NCBI GenBank assembly: GCA_017853885.1
Contig: JAFMIR010000010.1
Span: 55,843 to 119,842, forward strand
DNA from: Prosthecobacter sp.
GTDB lineage: Bacteria; Verrucomicrobiota; Verrucomicrobiia; Verrucomicrobiales; Verrucomicrobiaceae
Direction of reading: 5' to 3'
Length of the DNA: 64,000 bases
The position numbers and the translations under genes were made by a program. The notes under the pieces are model-generated. The model was given only the letters and a program-made list of their open reading frames with translations, made no database searches and had not been told where the DNA came from. Position 1 is the first letter of the stretch. Each line of letters starts with the position of its first letter. This document shows, in pieces, positions 33,346-46,849 of this stretch.

Positions 33346-35082
33346 TCATGCGTCACGACGCCGCAATCCGATCCAGGCTAGGACGGCTCCAACACAAAAG
33401 TGCAGTAGTAGCATGCCTGCGGCAATATCCGGCGTGGCAAACCAAGTGCGCACAAAAGTCGTCAAAGCCGGGAATACCTTGTTGTCTCGCAAAGTATCGA
33501 GAATGCCCGACCATCCATAATGTGCTGTGATAAAGGGATTCACGAGATGGCCTAGCAGGCGCGGAAATCCAAGCAGGGCACCACTGAAGAGCACGTTTAT
33601 GCCCAGCAAGGTGAGACAGGCACTGTCAGAACGGCCTGAGTTGCGTGAATGAGCAGAGATGCCTAGACAGAGTGAGGCAAACGCCATCCCGCTGAGCGCT
33701 GGAAGAAGCAGGCGGGCACCACCTTGGCCGGGGAGTCCCCCGGTGACGAGTTCCATGAAAATGCCCATCCAGAAACTCTGCATGAGTGATATCGGCAGAA
33801 CAAAGAGTAAGGCGGCCAGCAGTGCGGCGACCGGGCGCACCCCCCCGATACGCTCGCGCTCGATGATCGATTTGGAGGCGGCAAATTCACGCGAGGCAAG
33901 ACGCAGGCTCATGAAAAGAACCAGCGTAATCATCACTAGGTAGACCATTGAGGTCGTGTAGGCCGTCGCCCAGCTTTCGGCGTCAGGCTGAAAATGCCGC
34001 AGATTGGGCTGAGCAAGCAGCCAAGCGACCAAGGGGGCACCAATCATGAGCCCTACATGAGTCATCCATTCTCGCGAAACTCGACGTAAAAGAGACCAAC
34101 GGCGTTTCACAAGGTGGCTAGCCTGCGCCAGCAAGCTAGGGAGCGGCAGAACAGGGCGCTCTGCATCCACCGTGGAGTTTTTTTCCTGCCTTTCGGTCTC
34201 TTGCCTTCTTGTGATGACGTGCTGGTCGGCTTCGGTCATCTCCTCTTCTGCGGCGGCGAGCTCTTCTGCCGTGGTGCCGAGTTTGAAAGCGGCGTAGTAA
34301 GAGTCTCGGTGGCGTAGCCAGGAGTCTCCCCACCGCTGTGCGGGACGCTTCGCGAGGCGTGAATAGACCTCATCATAAGTCGGCACCGTGAAGTAGTGTG
34401 GAAGCGCCTTCGCAGGGCCGTGGTAGGCTACAAAGCCTTCGTGCAACACCAACACGGTGTCATAAGCTGCCAAGTTGGAGAGACTGTCCGTAGCATGAAT
34501 CACAATACGTCCGGGCAAATCTGCAGCGACAAGACGAAGCAGAGCTTCCATTTCGCGTTCAGACCGCACATCCAGTCCGTGTGTAAAGTCATCGCACAGT
34601 ACCACCAGCGGGTCAGAGACAAGTGCGAGGCCAAGTTTCAAACGTCGCCGCTGCGCCAAAGCCAGTGTGCTGACATGGTCGCTCGCGATGTTTTCAAGCC
34701 CCACATTGACGAGGACATGGGATACCTTCGAAATGATCTGGTCGCGACTCAATCCCTTTCCGCGCAGCATCAGGGCACTCATGAGGCTTTCACGCACAGT
34801 GAGGTGTTCGTGCAGGCAATCGTCGTGAGTTGTGATCCAACCAAGCTCGTTGGGGTGCAGGGAACGTGAGACAAGGTCACGCCCTTTTAGCCGGATGCTG
34901 CCTTCCTTGGGTTCCGTGAGGCCCGCCAAGATCCTCATAAGGGTGGTTTTTCCACTGGCAGTGGGACCGATCACAGCCAGCACATGCCCACCTGGCACCA
35001 TGAAACCGACTTGATCCAGTACACGGAGCGGTTCTTTGCCTTTGCGGGCAATGACGTGGGTAAGCGCATTTACGTCCAGCAT
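33346..35082 (-). CDS. ABC-2 type half-transporter (ABCG-like), ATPase fused to permease
   Basis: A 578-residue fusion: ATP-binding domain about 1-220, linker about 220-320, then a permease with six or so hydrophobic helices. Walker A is GPTASGKTT (39-47). The signature region reads LALAQRRRLKLG, where LSGGQ is expected. Walker B is VVLCDDFTHGLD, with Asp where most ABC ATPases have the catalytic Glu. HATDS gives the switch His. AAGGGA lies 6 bp before ATG 35082, which decides the start. An in-frame ATG at 35088 and TTG at 35118 are alternatives. The layout matches ABCG/White-type exporters. The cargo is unknown. The next gene upstream encodes a RelE-like protein. Confidence 0.88.
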   Translation of the reverse strand: MLDVNALTHVIARKGKEPLRVLDQVGFMVPGGHVLAVIGPTASGKTTLMRILAGLTEPKEGSIRLKGRDLVSRSLHPNELGWITTHDDCLHEHLTVRESLMSALMLRGKGLSRDQIISKVSHVLVNVGLENIASDHVSTLALAQRRRLKLGLALVSDPLVVLCDDFTHGLDVRSEREMEALLRLVAADLPGRIVIHATDSLSNLAAYDTVLVLHEGFVAYHGPAKALPHYFTVPTYDEVYSRLAKRPAQRWGDSWLRHRDSYYAAFKLGTTAEELAAAEEEMTEADQHVITRRQETERQEKNSTVDAERPVLPLPSLLAQASHLVKRRWSLLRRVSREWMTHVGLMIGAPLVAWLLAQPNLRHFQPDAESWATAYTTSMVYLVMITLVLFMSLRLASREFAASKSIIERERIGGVRPVAALLAALLFVLPISLMQSFWMGIFMELVTGGLPGQGGARLLLPALSGMAFASLCLGISAHSRNSGRSDSACLTLLGINVLFSGALLGFPRLLGHLVNPFITAHYGWSGILDTLRDNKVFPALTTFVRTWFATPDIAAGMLLLHFCVGAVLAWIGLRRRDA

Positions 35083-35136
35083 AAGCATTCCCTTAGACTC
35101 GGATTGAGTCAGGTGCAAGGTCTTGAAAGATAGGCA

Positions 35137-35508
35137 CTAAGACATTCGGAGGGTTTTGGCACCTTCATCGATGAGATGCCAAAAACTCTTCGACTTGCTT
35201 AGAGCTTCATCTTCTCCACCACCGGGGAGGTTGCTGCGGTAGAGGAAATCTAGGAGTGAATTTTTGTGCAAAATACGATGCAACCTCACGTCGCCTTCCA
35301 CAATAGCGAAGTAGATGCGGTAGTCACCTGCGCGACAACGATACAGGCGCTTGCCACCACGCTCTAGAACACCGTAGCGGCTGGCTAGAATGGCGTCGTC
35401 TATATCATCCGGCTGGATATTGAGTGCCTCAAGCAGATGGAATTGAGTCTGCGTAGGCAGTTGAGATAGCTCGCCAGCACTGATGTCGTTGAAAATGATT
35501 TGGATCAC
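35137..35508 (-). CDS. RelE/ParE-like protein, lone
   Basis: A 123-residue protein with the core of RelE/ParE toxins: RLYRCRAGDYRIYFAI and VRLHRILHKNSLLDF (about 57-85), the strands that in toxins carry catalytic or gyrase-binding residues. Start is GTG 35508. An ATG two bases upstream is out of frame. No antitoxin-like small gene is adjacent. It follows the isomerase gene by 21 bp and precedes the ABC gene. A degenerate toxin fold used as a regulator is possible. Assignment is by motif only. Confidence 0.6.
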   Translation of the reverse strand: MIQIIFNDISAGELSQLPTQTQFHLLEALNIQPDDIDDAILASRYGVLERGGKRLYRCRAGDYRIYFAIVEGDVRLHRILHKNSLLDFLYRSNLPGGGEDEALSKSKSFWHLIDEGAKTLRMS

Positions 35509-35529
35509 ATTCGGGGTCGGGCAGGGTCG

Positions 35530-36507
35530 TTAAAACTTTCGGATGACAGCCTTTTTACGGAGCTGTGCCATCCACTCGTCGATGGCCTTTTTTGACTTCT
35601 CCTGCTGTATCATTTTTTGGATGTCACCACGGACTTTCTCGATGCTAGGAGCTTCGCCTAACTTTTTGGCATCACAGGCGACGATGATGTAGCTGGTCTC
35701 TTTGTCGAGCACCTCACTTACCCCTCCTGTCTTGAGATTCATGGCGGTGTTGGCGATTGTGGGATCTAGCTCCGTGCGAGGCATCCAGTCCCAAGAGCCG
35801 CCGAACTCAGCGCGGCTGTCTTGTGAGTAGGAACGGGCTAGCGTGGCAAAATCCCCACCTTTGAGCAGTTTTGAGCGTATCTCTTGGGCTAGCTTTTTCT
35901 GAGACTCAGGCGTTGCCCCAGTTTCGCCGCTAAATTTAGGAATCGAAAGGGTTGAGATTTTGATTTGATCACCCACACGCCACTTGTCGAGATTGTTTTG
36001 GTAGTATTCCTCCACTTCTTGGGGATTCGCTGGCGGCATATCACCCGCTTTTTTCGCCTTCATGACACTGGCTATGATGTTCTTTTCCTGCATGTCGCGA
36101 AATTTTTTGATGCTCATGCCGGCTTTGGCCAGTTCAGTCACCAGCGCGTCACGGTCTCCTTTGAAAGCTTCGCGCACAATGTTGTTGATCTGGTCATCGA
36201 CATACTGTGGCTTGATGACACCGCCGATCTTCGTGAATTCGATGAGAATCAGTTCTCGGTCGATCAGTGCATCAAGTGCCGTTGCACGGGTCTGCTCAAT
36301 TTCTCTCTTCATGCGTTCGGGGTCAGTTCCCCCATGCATGGCCATGATAATTTGTTCCTGGGCTTTAACTGTGTCACGCACCTCAGAGCGGGTGATGGGC
36401 TTCCCTTGAACCAAGGCAGCGACACCATTGGAATAGGTCTGGCCGAAGGCCAAGTCAGCAAAGAGAAGAAGGCAGGCGGTGCTTAGAACGAAACGGGACA
36501 AAAGCAT
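35530..36507 (-). CDS. SurA/PpiC-type peptidyl-prolyl isomerase, secreted
   Basis: From ATG 36507 the protein has 325 residues, with a signal peptide (FVLSTACLLLFADLAFG). A SurA N-terminal-like helical chaperone part follows (VQGKPITRSEVRDTV, ALDALIDRELILIEF, then AKAGMSIKKFRDMQEKNI), then a parvulin domain (QIKISTLSIPK, KGGDFATLARSYSQDSRAEFGGSWDW, AMNLKTGGVSEVLDK, YIIVACD). It would help fold outer-membrane or periplasmic proteins. The open frame continues 1.5 kb further upstream, but that part is antisense to acs and is not real. It is divergent from acs and heads the minus-strand run toward rho. Confidence 0.85.
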   Translation of the reverse strand: MLLSRFVLSTACLLLFADLAFGQTYSNGVAALVQGKPITRSEVRDTVKAQEQIIMAMHGGTDPERMKREIEQTRATALDALIDRELILIEFTKIGGVIKPQYVDDQINNIVREAFKGDRDALVTELAKAGMSIKKFRDMQEKNIIASVMKAKKAGDMPPANPQEVEEYYQNNLDKWRVGDQIKISTLSIPKFSGETGATPESQKKLAQEIRSKLLKGGDFATLARSYSQDSRAEFGGSWDWMPRTELDPTIANTAMNLKTGGVSEVLDKETSYIIVACDAKKLGEAPSIEKVRGDIQKMIQQEKSKKAIDEWMAQLRKKAVIRKF

Positions 36508-36669
36508 AGACGTAACCACCACCAGTAGGGCGATGCGCCCGCGTGGCAAGGCGAAGTTGCCCGCCGACACCATGGCAGGGCGCTGCGAGAGCAAAGTATC
36601 AGACTCCGTGATTGCCAGCGGGGCAGCTCTGCGTTTAAAACATCTTTTGCCTACCAACGATCGCACCTC

Positions 36670-38685
36670 ATGAGCCAAAAAGCCGCCGCCAAAAAACCTG
36701 CCAAAGCAGCCAAGCCAGCCCCCAAAGTCCTCACCCCGTCTTCGAAGAGTCTTCTCGTTGAGAATCGAGTCTTCAAGCCTAGCGCAGAGTTTTCCAAAAA
36801 GGCCCGAATCAGCTCGATGGCGCAGTACAAGAAGATGTATGCCGAGTCGCTCAATAATCCGGACAAATTTTTCGGCCGCGAGGCGAAGGAGCTGACTTGG
36901 CGTAAGCCTTTCAAAAAAGTGCTCGAATGGAAGTGCCCGAATGCGAAGTGGTTCGCAGGTGGCCAGCTTAATGTAAGCGAAAACTGCCTCGATCGTCATA
37001 TCGAAGGTCCTCGCAAGACCAAGGCTGCTATTATCTGGGAAGGCGAACCTGGCGAAAAGCGTACCATCACGTATCAGCAACTTCACCGGGATGTTTGCCG
37101 TTTTGCGAACGTGCTGAAGCGCCATAAGGTGAAAAAAGGCGACCGCGTAGTGATCTACATGCCCATGGTGCCGGAGGCTGCAGTGGCTATGCTCGCCTGT
37201 GCTCGCATTGGCGCGATGCACAGCGTTGTCTTTGGTGGCTTCAGCGCGGAGTCGATCAAGGATCGCGTGCTCGATAGTGGCGCGACGGTGGTGATCACGG
37301 CAGACGGTGGTTACCGTCGCGGCGCTGTGGTTCCTCTCAAGAAAAACGTTGATGATGCTCTGAAGACCAAAGACACACCTGTGAAAACGGTTATCGTGTT
37401 GAAGCGCACTGGCAATGATGTGCACATTGAGGAGGGGCGAGACTTCTGGTGGCATCGCGAGCTTGAATATGTTGATGCGAACTGTCCTGCGACAGCGATG
37501 GACTCCGAGTCTCCGCTTTTCATCCTCTACACCAGCGGATCGACCGGCAAACCCAAAGGAATCCTCCATACCACCGGCGGCTATCTTTTGCATGCCTACA
37601 TGACCTGCAAATACGTCTTCGACCTGCGTGATGACGATGTTTATTGGTGCACCGCCGACGTGGGCTGGGTCACCGGTCACAGCTACATCGTCTATGGCCC
37701 GCTCGCCCTTGGTGCGACCTGCCTCATGTATGAAGGCGCTCCGAACTGGCCGGAAAACGACCGTTTTTGGCGCATTATCGACGAGTATAAGGTCAGCGTC
37801 TTCTACACGGCGCCCACTGCCATCCGCGCTTTCATGAAGTGGGGTGACAACTGGCTTAAGAAGCACGATTTGAGCAGCTTGCGACTGCTTGGCACCGTCG
37901 GTGAACCGATCAATCCGGAAGCATGGATGTGGTATCACAAGCTTGTCGGCGGTAGTAAATGTCCCATTGTCGATACTTGGTGGCAGACCGAAACTGGAGG
38001 TCACATGATCACGCCGATTCCCGGCGCCATCGCGACGAAACCGGGAACCGCCACGCTACCCTTCTTTGGTGTCGATGTTGGCATCGTTGATGACTTAGGC
38101 AATGAGGTTAGAGCGAACGAACAGGGCAAACTCGTCATCAAAAAGCCTTGGCCGTCGATGCTGCGCGGCATATGGGGGGACAAGGAACGTTATCAAAAGA
38201 CTTATTGGAGTGATTTCAAGGGTTGGTATTTCGCCGGCGATGGAGCGCGTCGCGACAAAGATGGCCACATCTGGATCATTGGCCGCATCGACGACGTGCT
38301 AAATGTTGCAGGTCATCGTCTGGGAACTGCCGAGGTTGAGAGCGCCCTTGTTTCACACCCCGCTGTTGCTGAATCGGCTGTCGTCGGCCGTCCAGATGAA
38401 CTGAAAGGCCAAGGTGTTGTATGTTTCGTAACTGTTAAAGAAGGTGTCAAAACGAACCGTGAACTCGAAGACGAGTTGAAGAAGCACGTCCGCAAAGTGA
38501 TTGGGCCCGTTGCCACACCCGATGAGATTCGCTTTGCTGCCGCATTGCCGAAGACTCGATCCGGCAAAATCATGCGTCGGCTTCTCAAGCAAATTGCCTC
38601 TGGTGAAGCACTCAAAGGTGACACCACCACGCTCGAAGATATCAACGTGATCGCTGCTCTCGCCGCCGCAAGCGTGGAGGATTGA
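36670..38685 (+). CDS. acs: acetyl-CoA synthetase (AMP-forming)
   Basis: Acs makes acetyl-CoA from acetate, ATP and CoA via acetyl-AMP. The 671-residue protein is complete: [19 protein letters not shown] (P-loop-like motif), [16 protein letters not shown], then [23 protein letters not shown] and [14 protein letters not shown], whose lysine is the residue acetylated in regulated Acs enzymes. The first ~35 residues are Lys/Ala/Pro-rich ([15 protein letters not shown]), longer than in E. coli Acs. ATG at 36670. It is divergent from the isomerase gene and its stop directly abuts the stop of the convergent hydantoinase gene. Confidence 0.96.
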   Translation: MSQKAAAKKPAKAAKPAPKVLTPSSKSLLVENRVFKPSAEFSKKARISSMAQYKKMYAESLNNPDKFFGREAKELTWRKPFKKVLEWKCPNAKWFAGGQLNVSENCLDRHIEGPRKTKAAIIWEGEPGEKRTITYQQLHRDVCRFANVLKRHKVKKGDRVVIYMPMVPEAAVAMLACARIGAMHSVVFGGFSAESIKDRVLDSGATVVITADGGYRRGAVVPLKKNVDDALKTKDTPVKTVIVLKRTGNDVHIEEGRDFWWHRELEYVDANCPATAMDSESPLFILYTSGSTGKPKGILHTTGGYLLHAYMTCKYVFDLRDDDVYWCTADVGWVTGHSYIVYGPLALGATCLMYEGAPNWPENDRFWRIIDEYKVSVFYTAPTAIRAFMKWGDNWLKKHDLSSLRLLGTVGEPINPEAWMWYHKLVGGSKCPIVDTWWQTETGGHMITPIPGAIATKPGTATLPFFGVDVGIVDDLGNEVRANEQGKLVIKKPWPSMLRGIWGDKERYQKTYWSDFKGWYFAGDGARRDKDGHIWIIGRIDDVLNVAGHRLGTAEVESALVSHPAVAESAVVGRPDELKGQGVVCFVTVKEGVKTNRELEDELKKHVRKVIGPVATPDEIRFAAALPKTRSGKIMRRLLKQIASGEALKGDTTTLEDINVIAALAAASVED

Positions 38686-42243
<3,558 letters not shown>

Positions 42244-42246
42244 AGT

Positions 42247-43002
42247 TCAGTTGACAGCGGATGGATCGGGAAGTGCCTGGTAGTCCACGTCTGGGATCCA
42301 GCGCATTTCTTTGAAGGCATCAATATAAGGACCTGTTTGCTGCTCCTTAAAAAGGCTGGTGGCGCGCAGCATCCACTCCTGCGCCATCTTTTTGTCATTC
42401 TTTGCAAAAGAGATGGCCGCATGGCTAAAATAGTAGGCGGGTGTGTCATCCATGAAGGTCAGGCTCTCTTTGATCAGCCTCTCCGCCTCTTCGTATTTTT
42501 TCTGCCGAGCCTCACAAATTACGATTCTTGAAATCGTGAGGTGACGAATGAGTTGTGGTAGCTTTGGGAAATCAGTCAATAGCTTGCGAAAGGCGGCGGA
42601 TGCGGTTGGAAAGTCGTGGCGGGCGAATTCGAGTTCGGCGAGGTTGAATGCTGGGCCCGCATTTTGGGGCTCGAGTTGCTGTGCCTTGAGAAATTCCTCC
42701 TTGGCAAGGCCAAAGTCACGACGGCGGGGTGCGAGATACACATCGCCACGCAGGGTGTGGATCAGGCCATTTCGCGGTGCTATTTTTTCCGCCTCATCGA
42801 GCTTCGCAATGGCATCTGTATAGCGGTTCTGCTTCCGCATCTCCTGCACCTGTTGCAAAATCTTGACGAGTTTTTGTTGGTCCAACTCGCTTAGCTTGGT
42901 GCCGCCCAGTTGCTCGGTGGAGGAGGCTGCTGGCGCTTGCGGATTCTGCTGGGCAATAGCCTGTAGCGAAAAGATCGCGAGGAGGGCAAAGAGTTTGTTC
43001 AT
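42247..43002 (-). CDS. secreted TPR-repeat protein
   Basis: From ATG 43002 (251 residues) it has a signal peptide (KLFALLAIFSLQAIAQ) and four or so tetratricopeptide units: YTDAIAKLDEAEKIAPRNG, FGLAKEEFLKAQQLEPQN, FPTASAAFRKLLTDFPK and KYEEAERLIKESLTF. TPRs bind partner proteins, so no enzymatic role is expected. In-frame ATGs at 43029 and 43095 exist but would place the signal peptide inside the protein. It is directly coupled to the hydantoinase gene, although a functional link is not obvious. Confidence 0.8.
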   Translation of the reverse strand: MNKLFALLAIFSLQAIAQQNPQAPAASSTEQLGGTKLSELDQQKLVKILQQVQEMRKQNRYTDAIAKLDEAEKIAPRNGLIHTLRGDVYLAPRRRDFGLAKEEFLKAQQLEPQNAGPAFNLAELEFARHDFPTASAAFRKLLTDFPKLPQLIRHLTISRIVICEARQKKYEEAERLIKESLTFMDDTPAYYFSHAAISFAKNDKKMAQEWMLRATSLFKEQQTGPYIDAFKEMRWIPDVDYQALPDPSAVN

Positions 43003-43194
43003 GCTAATGAGACCGTTGGGTTTCAGCATCGAGGTTTCAAGTTTCAAATTGATCAAAAAAGCCTCGTTGACGTGGAATCCTCTCAAACAGTTCATGAGCT
43101 AATGGATTCATCTGGCGTGGGGCATAGACTCAAAAAGTTGGAGGATGGACTGCCAAAAGACTTTTTCAGAAGCATACGAATTGGAAGAAGCATT

Positions 43195-44040
43195 TCAGGC
43201 TGCGATGACCTCGACTTCGATCTGTAGGGCGGCGGTGGCGTCTATGGGGCCGTCGAATTGGCCAGTGAGGGGGGCGGCGTCGGCATAATCGCGACCAATG
43301 GCGATTTTGACGTGGCGCTCATCGGCGAGAGTGTTGTTGGTGGGGTCGAGCCCGAACCAGCCTCTGCCTGGCACGAAGATTTCGCACCATGCGTGCGAGG
43401 CTTGGGCACCGCGGAGATGAGCATCCGAACCGTTGTAGAGATACCCGCTGACGTATCTTGCAGGAATACCAAGGCTGCGGCACATGCCAATCATAATATG
43501 CGTGAAGTCTTGGCAGACGCCCTGACGCTGCTGCATGACCTCGCGCATGTGCGTGGAGGCATGGGTGGTGCCGGGAATGTAGGCCCAGTTGGTGTGGATG
43601 TGGGTCATGAGGGCCTCGGCGGTTGAGAAAAGATCATCTGAGGCTGCTTTGACATCAAGTGCCTCCTTCCAAACCTCGCGATTGATGTCCACGTAGGCAC
43701 TGCTTTTCAGTAACGGGCTCAAAAGATCGTCCTGGAGATTGTTTAGGGAGGCAAAGCCGACGCCGTGCGGTCTTCCGGCCGTGTAGGGGCTGCTCGTCTG
43801 CACAATGAGTTGCGCGTCGATACTCAAACCGGCATGCGGCTCGGCGATATCGAACCAGTGGACGTAATTCATCCATTCGTCTCGGTAGTGCTGGAGACGC
43901 ACCGGTGGATTGACGTTGAGCAGGAAGAACTCGCAGCGAGCACTATCATCTGTCGCGGGCCGAAGTCGCACCTCGTTGTGGCTGTCGCGCACGGGAGCGC
44001 GGTAGGTGTAGCGGGTGCGGTGAAAGATACGGAGGTGCAT
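43195..44040 (-). CDS. transglutaminase-like protein (bacterial transglutaminase N-terminal type)
   Basis: A 281-residue protein with the N-terminal beta domain of this family (FHRTRYTYRAPVRDSHNEVRLRP) and a papain-like core. The triad is visible as GVCQDFTH (Cys), ASHAWCEIFVPG (His) and FGLDPTNN (Asp). Members act as predicted proteases or amide-bond enzymes. It is the third gene of a widespread trio with an alpha-E protein and a circularly permuted ATP-grasp protein, 129 bp after the alpha-E gene. It has no signal peptide. The trio has been predicted from genome context to make or process a peptide, but its product is unknown. Confidence 0.9.
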   Translation of the reverse strand: MHLRIFHRTRYTYRAPVRDSHNEVRLRPATDDSARCEFFLLNVNPPVRLQHYRDEWMNYVHWFDIAEPHAGLSIDAQLIVQTSSPYTAGRPHGVGFASLNNLQDDLLSPLLKSSAYVDINREVWKEALDVKAASDDLFSTAEALMTHIHTNWAYIPGTTHASTHMREVMQQRQGVCQDFTHIMIGMCRSLGIPARYVSGYLYNGSDAHLRGAQASHAWCEIFVPGRGWFGLDPTNNTLADERHVKIAIGRDYADAAPLTGQFDGPIDATAALQIEVEVIAA

Positions 44041-44154
44041 TGGAGCAGAGCTATTCAGAACGAATAATAGCCAATTTTGTTGTGAGGCGTTTTTTCGTTA
44101 TTCAGGCTGAGCATGGGCTCCTCAGTGGGAATAGGTCATGCGCCATACCTAAGC

Positions 44155-44184
44155 CTGCTGTTGCTGCTGTTACTGTTGCTGCTG
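44155..44184 (-). repeat. CAG/CAA tandem repeat spanning the alpha-E stop codon
   Basis: On the minus strand, two 15-base units (CAGCAGCAACAGTAA and CAGCAGCAACAGCAG) lie in tandem. The first ends in TAA, which is the stop of the alpha-E gene, and the second would continue as glutamines to a TAG. One C/T difference and one further change separate stop from glutamine. Confidence 0.8.
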
Positions 44185-45225
44185 CATCTGTATGTCTGAT
44201 GACAAAATCGTATGGAAGGCGCCGGGAATGATTGCTGGGGCAGTCGTTGAGGCTTCCTGCTCAGGGGTGAGGATGTCCGCATAGAGGACAAAGGTTTCGA
44301 AGATGGTCTGGCCGACGTCGTTGAGCTTTTCTTGGAGGCGGTCGATGTATTCGTGTAAACCTTCTTTGAGCACTTCCTTCATTGTGAGGTAGGTAATGTC
44401 GGCGAGGAGGCGGCCAGAGACGCGAACAGGGGTTTTCATGTCGTCGAGACGTCCGTTACCGCAGAGCTCGACAAGTGTGCTATTGAGCTGTTCGACGCAC
44501 CACGCGACACTGCGTGGGAAAGTCGGATCGAGCAGAAGATATTCGATGATTTTGACAGGGTCGAGCTTGTTGCTGCTGTAGGCTTGGAAGGCATGCCACG
44601 CGGAGCAGGAGCGCAACAGCGCAGCCCAGCGTAGCGGTCGCGCAAGCGGACTGGGCGGCATCTCGAGTGAGATGGCGCTGCAAGTGTCGATGAGGCGGCT
44701 GGTTTTATCCGCGCGCTCGATGCACAGGCCGAGACGCAGAAAGTGCCAGCTCTCATCCCGTGGAGTGGTGCTGGCGGCGATGCCTTGAAATTGGTAGGAG
44801 GCAAGCAGCACTTTTTCATAGAACGCGGCGGTCTGCGATTGGTGCATTTCGCTGGCTTCGGGGGATTCAAGAAAGAGGCGGAGGCTGTTGATGCACTCCC
44901 ATAGTTCGTCGCTGAGCTGATCGCGGATCGTGCGCGCGTTTTCGCGTGCGCTGCGCACGCAGTTCAGGATGGAATTGCCGTTTTTCAGGCTGAGCGCCAG
45001 AAAGTGCGCGGCGCTGTCACCATCGATCGTGGCATGAGCGGTGTGGTAAGCCTCCTCATCACCGGTCGTCATGAGGATGGGGGCCCAAAACTGCGATTCG
45101 TCCGCAGCTTCGGCACCGGCATCTAGAAGCAGGTCTTGGGTGGAAAGCAGCAGACGGGCAAGATTTTCAGCCCGCTCCATGTAACGGGCCATCCAGTAAA
45201 TGCTGTCTGCAACGCGACTGAGCAT
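44170..45225 (-). CDS. alpha-E domain protein (DUF403)
   Basis: A 351-residue all-helical protein of the alpha-E family. The N-terminus MLSRVADSIYWMARYMERAENLARLL is diagnostic, and TIRDQLSDELWECIN and HFLRLGLCIERADKTSRLID follow. The function is unknown. It is the middle gene of the ATP-grasp/alpha-E/transglutaminase trio. The protein ends in a short Gln run (QMQQQQ) whose coding repeat continues past the TAA stop. It lies 140 bp after the ATP-grasp gene, a larger gap than in most versions of the trio. Confidence 0.92.
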   Translation of the reverse strand: MLSRVADSIYWMARYMERAENLARLLLSTQDLLLDAGAEAADESQFWAPILMTTGDEEAYHTAHATIDGDSAAHFLALSLKNGNSILNCVRSARENARTIRDQLSDELWECINSLRLFLESPEASEMHQSQTAAFYEKVLLASYQFQGIAASTTPRDESWHFLRLGLCIERADKTSRLIDTCSAISLEMPPSPLARPLRWAALLRSCSAWHAFQAYSSNKLDPVKIIEYLLLDPTFPRSVAWCVEQLNSTLVELCGNGRLDDMKTPVRVSGRLLADITYLTMKEVLKEGLHEYIDRLQEKLNDVGQTIFETFVLYADILTPEQEASTTAPAIIPGAFHTILSSDIQMQQQQ

Positions 45226-45365
45226 GAAAAGAGAAGTTTAGCGGGTTGAGGAAGGAAAATGGCGAATGGCGAGTGTCTGCTCAAGAACGGAAGACAAACA
45301 TCGAAGGGAGAATCGAGAGCTTAGAAAGTCGTGTGGCATGCGGGAATTCATTCGGGTTTCGTTCA

Positions 45366-46811
45366 TCATTCATCTTCCCAAAGCACCCAAGTATCCTTGC
45401 TGCCTCCGCCTTGGGACGAGTTGACCACCAGCGAACCCTTCTTCAGTGCGACACGGGTGAGGCCCCCTGGGACAACGCGGACGCGGTCACCGTAAAGAAC
45501 ATAGGGGCGTAGGTCGATGTGTCGACCTTCGAAGTGATCATCGACGAAGACGGGGTGACGGCTGAGCTGAAGCACGGGCTGTGCGATGTAGTTGCGTGGA
45601 TTGGCGGTGATACGCTTGGCAAACTCAACCTGCTCTTCCTTGGTGGAATGCGGTCCCATAAGCATACCGTAGCCGCCGGATTCGTTCACAGCCTTCACAA
45701 CGAGTTTGTCTAGGTTCGCTAGGATGTGGTCGCATTCCTTCGGCTCGATACCGAGGTAGGTGGGCACGTTTGGCAGGATGGGTTCTTGGTCGAGGTAGTA
45801 TTGTATCATCTTTGGCACGAGCGCGTAAACAGCCTTGTCATCTGCCACACCGGTGCCAATGGAATTTGCGAGGGCTACATGGCCCTGCTGGTAGGCGCTG
45901 ACGATGCCCGGCACACCGAGAAGTGAGTCTTTGCGGAAAACGAGCGGATCGAGGAAATCATCGTCGATGCGGCGGTAGATCACATGTACTTGCTGCAGTC
46001 CGGTGGTGGTGCGCATGAAGACGCGGCCGTTTTTGAGCAGCAGATCGCGACCTTCGACGATGGGCACGCCCATCTGTTTGGCCAAGTAGCAGTGCTCAAA
46101 GTAGGCACTATTATAAACACCCGGTGTGAGCACGACGATATTGGGATCGATAACTCCCGGGGGGGCGAGGTGCGCCAGGGTCTCTCGCAGCATGGAGCCG
46201 TAGGCATCCACTGGGCGAACGGGCAGGCTCTGCAACAGGCCGGGAAAAGTGCGCTTCATCGCGTTGCGATTTTCCAGCATGTAGCTGGCGCCGGACGGGC
46301 AGCGACCATTGTCTTCGAGCACGAAGTATTCGCCTTTGTCATCGCGGACCAAGTCAGTGCCGCAGATGTGAATATAGATGCCGTGAGGCACTTTGACGCC
46401 TTTGAACTCCGGCCGGTAGTGGCTAGCGGATAGCACAAGCTCGGCCGGCAGCGTTTTGTCATTTAAAATATGCTGGCTGTGATAAACGTCATTCAGAAAC
46501 AGATTCAGCGCCGTGATGCGCTGGATGAGGCCGGCCTCGACACGCTCCCATTCCTTCCGCGGGATGATGCGCGGCATGAGGTCAAAGGGAAAAATCCTCT
46601 CCGTGCCTTGCTGGTCTCCGTACACGGTGAAGGTTACTCCTTGGCGCAAAAAAACGGCGTCTGCCGTTCTCTGTCGGGCGGCGTATTCTCCGGGTGTGAG
46701 GCTACCGATACTGCCTGTAATGCCTGAGTAATGCTCGCGGGCATGTGCGGGCGCATCAAACATTTCATCAAAAAATCTACCTGGTTGGTAGTCATCGAAC
46801 AACGAAGACAT
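45366..46811 (-). CDS. circularly permuted ATP-grasp protein
   Basis: A 481-residue member of the circularly permuted ATP-grasp family (DUF404/DUF407). Motifs: [71 protein letters not shown] and [18 protein letters not shown]-grasp enzymes form carboxylate-amine bonds, so this protein is the likely ligase of the trio, possibly making a peptide or amide. ATG at 46811. It is divergent from the eda-kdgK operon, and a 22-bp palindrome starts 39 bases upstream of this start. Confidence 0.93.
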   Translation of the reverse strand: MSSLFDDYQPGRFFDEMFDAPAHAREHYSGITGSIGSLTPGEYAARQRTADAVFLRQGVTFTVYGDQQGTERIFPFDLMPRIIPRKEWERVEAGLIQRITALNLFLNDVYHSQHILNDKTLPAELVLSASHYRPEFKGVKVPHGIYIHICGTDLVRDDKGEYFVLEDNGRCPSGASYMLENRNAMKRTFPGLLQSLPVRPVDAYGSMLRETLAHLAPPGVIDPNIVVLTPGVYNSAYFEHCYLAKQMGVPIVEGRDLLLKNGRVFMRTTTGLQQVHVIYRRIDDDFLDPLVFRKDSLLGVPGIVSAYQQGHVALANSIGTGVADDKAVYALVPKMIQYYLDQEPILPNVPTYLGIEPKECDHILANLDKLVVKAVNESGGYGMLMGPHSTKEEQVEFAKRITANPRNYIAQPVLQLSRHPVFVDDHFEGRHIDLRPYVLYGDRVRVVPGGLTRVALKKGSLVVNSSQGGGSKDTWVLWEDE

Positions 46812-46849
46812 ACTTCTATTAAAGCACAGCCCGTGCCAGAATGCTCGGA

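Noticed and set aside
36508..38004. Upstream half of an 824-codon minus-strand frame joined to the SurA/PpiC gene
   Set aside because: It lies entirely antisense to acetyl-CoA synthetase. Only the part from 36507 downward has a signal peptide and SurA/parvulin motifs.
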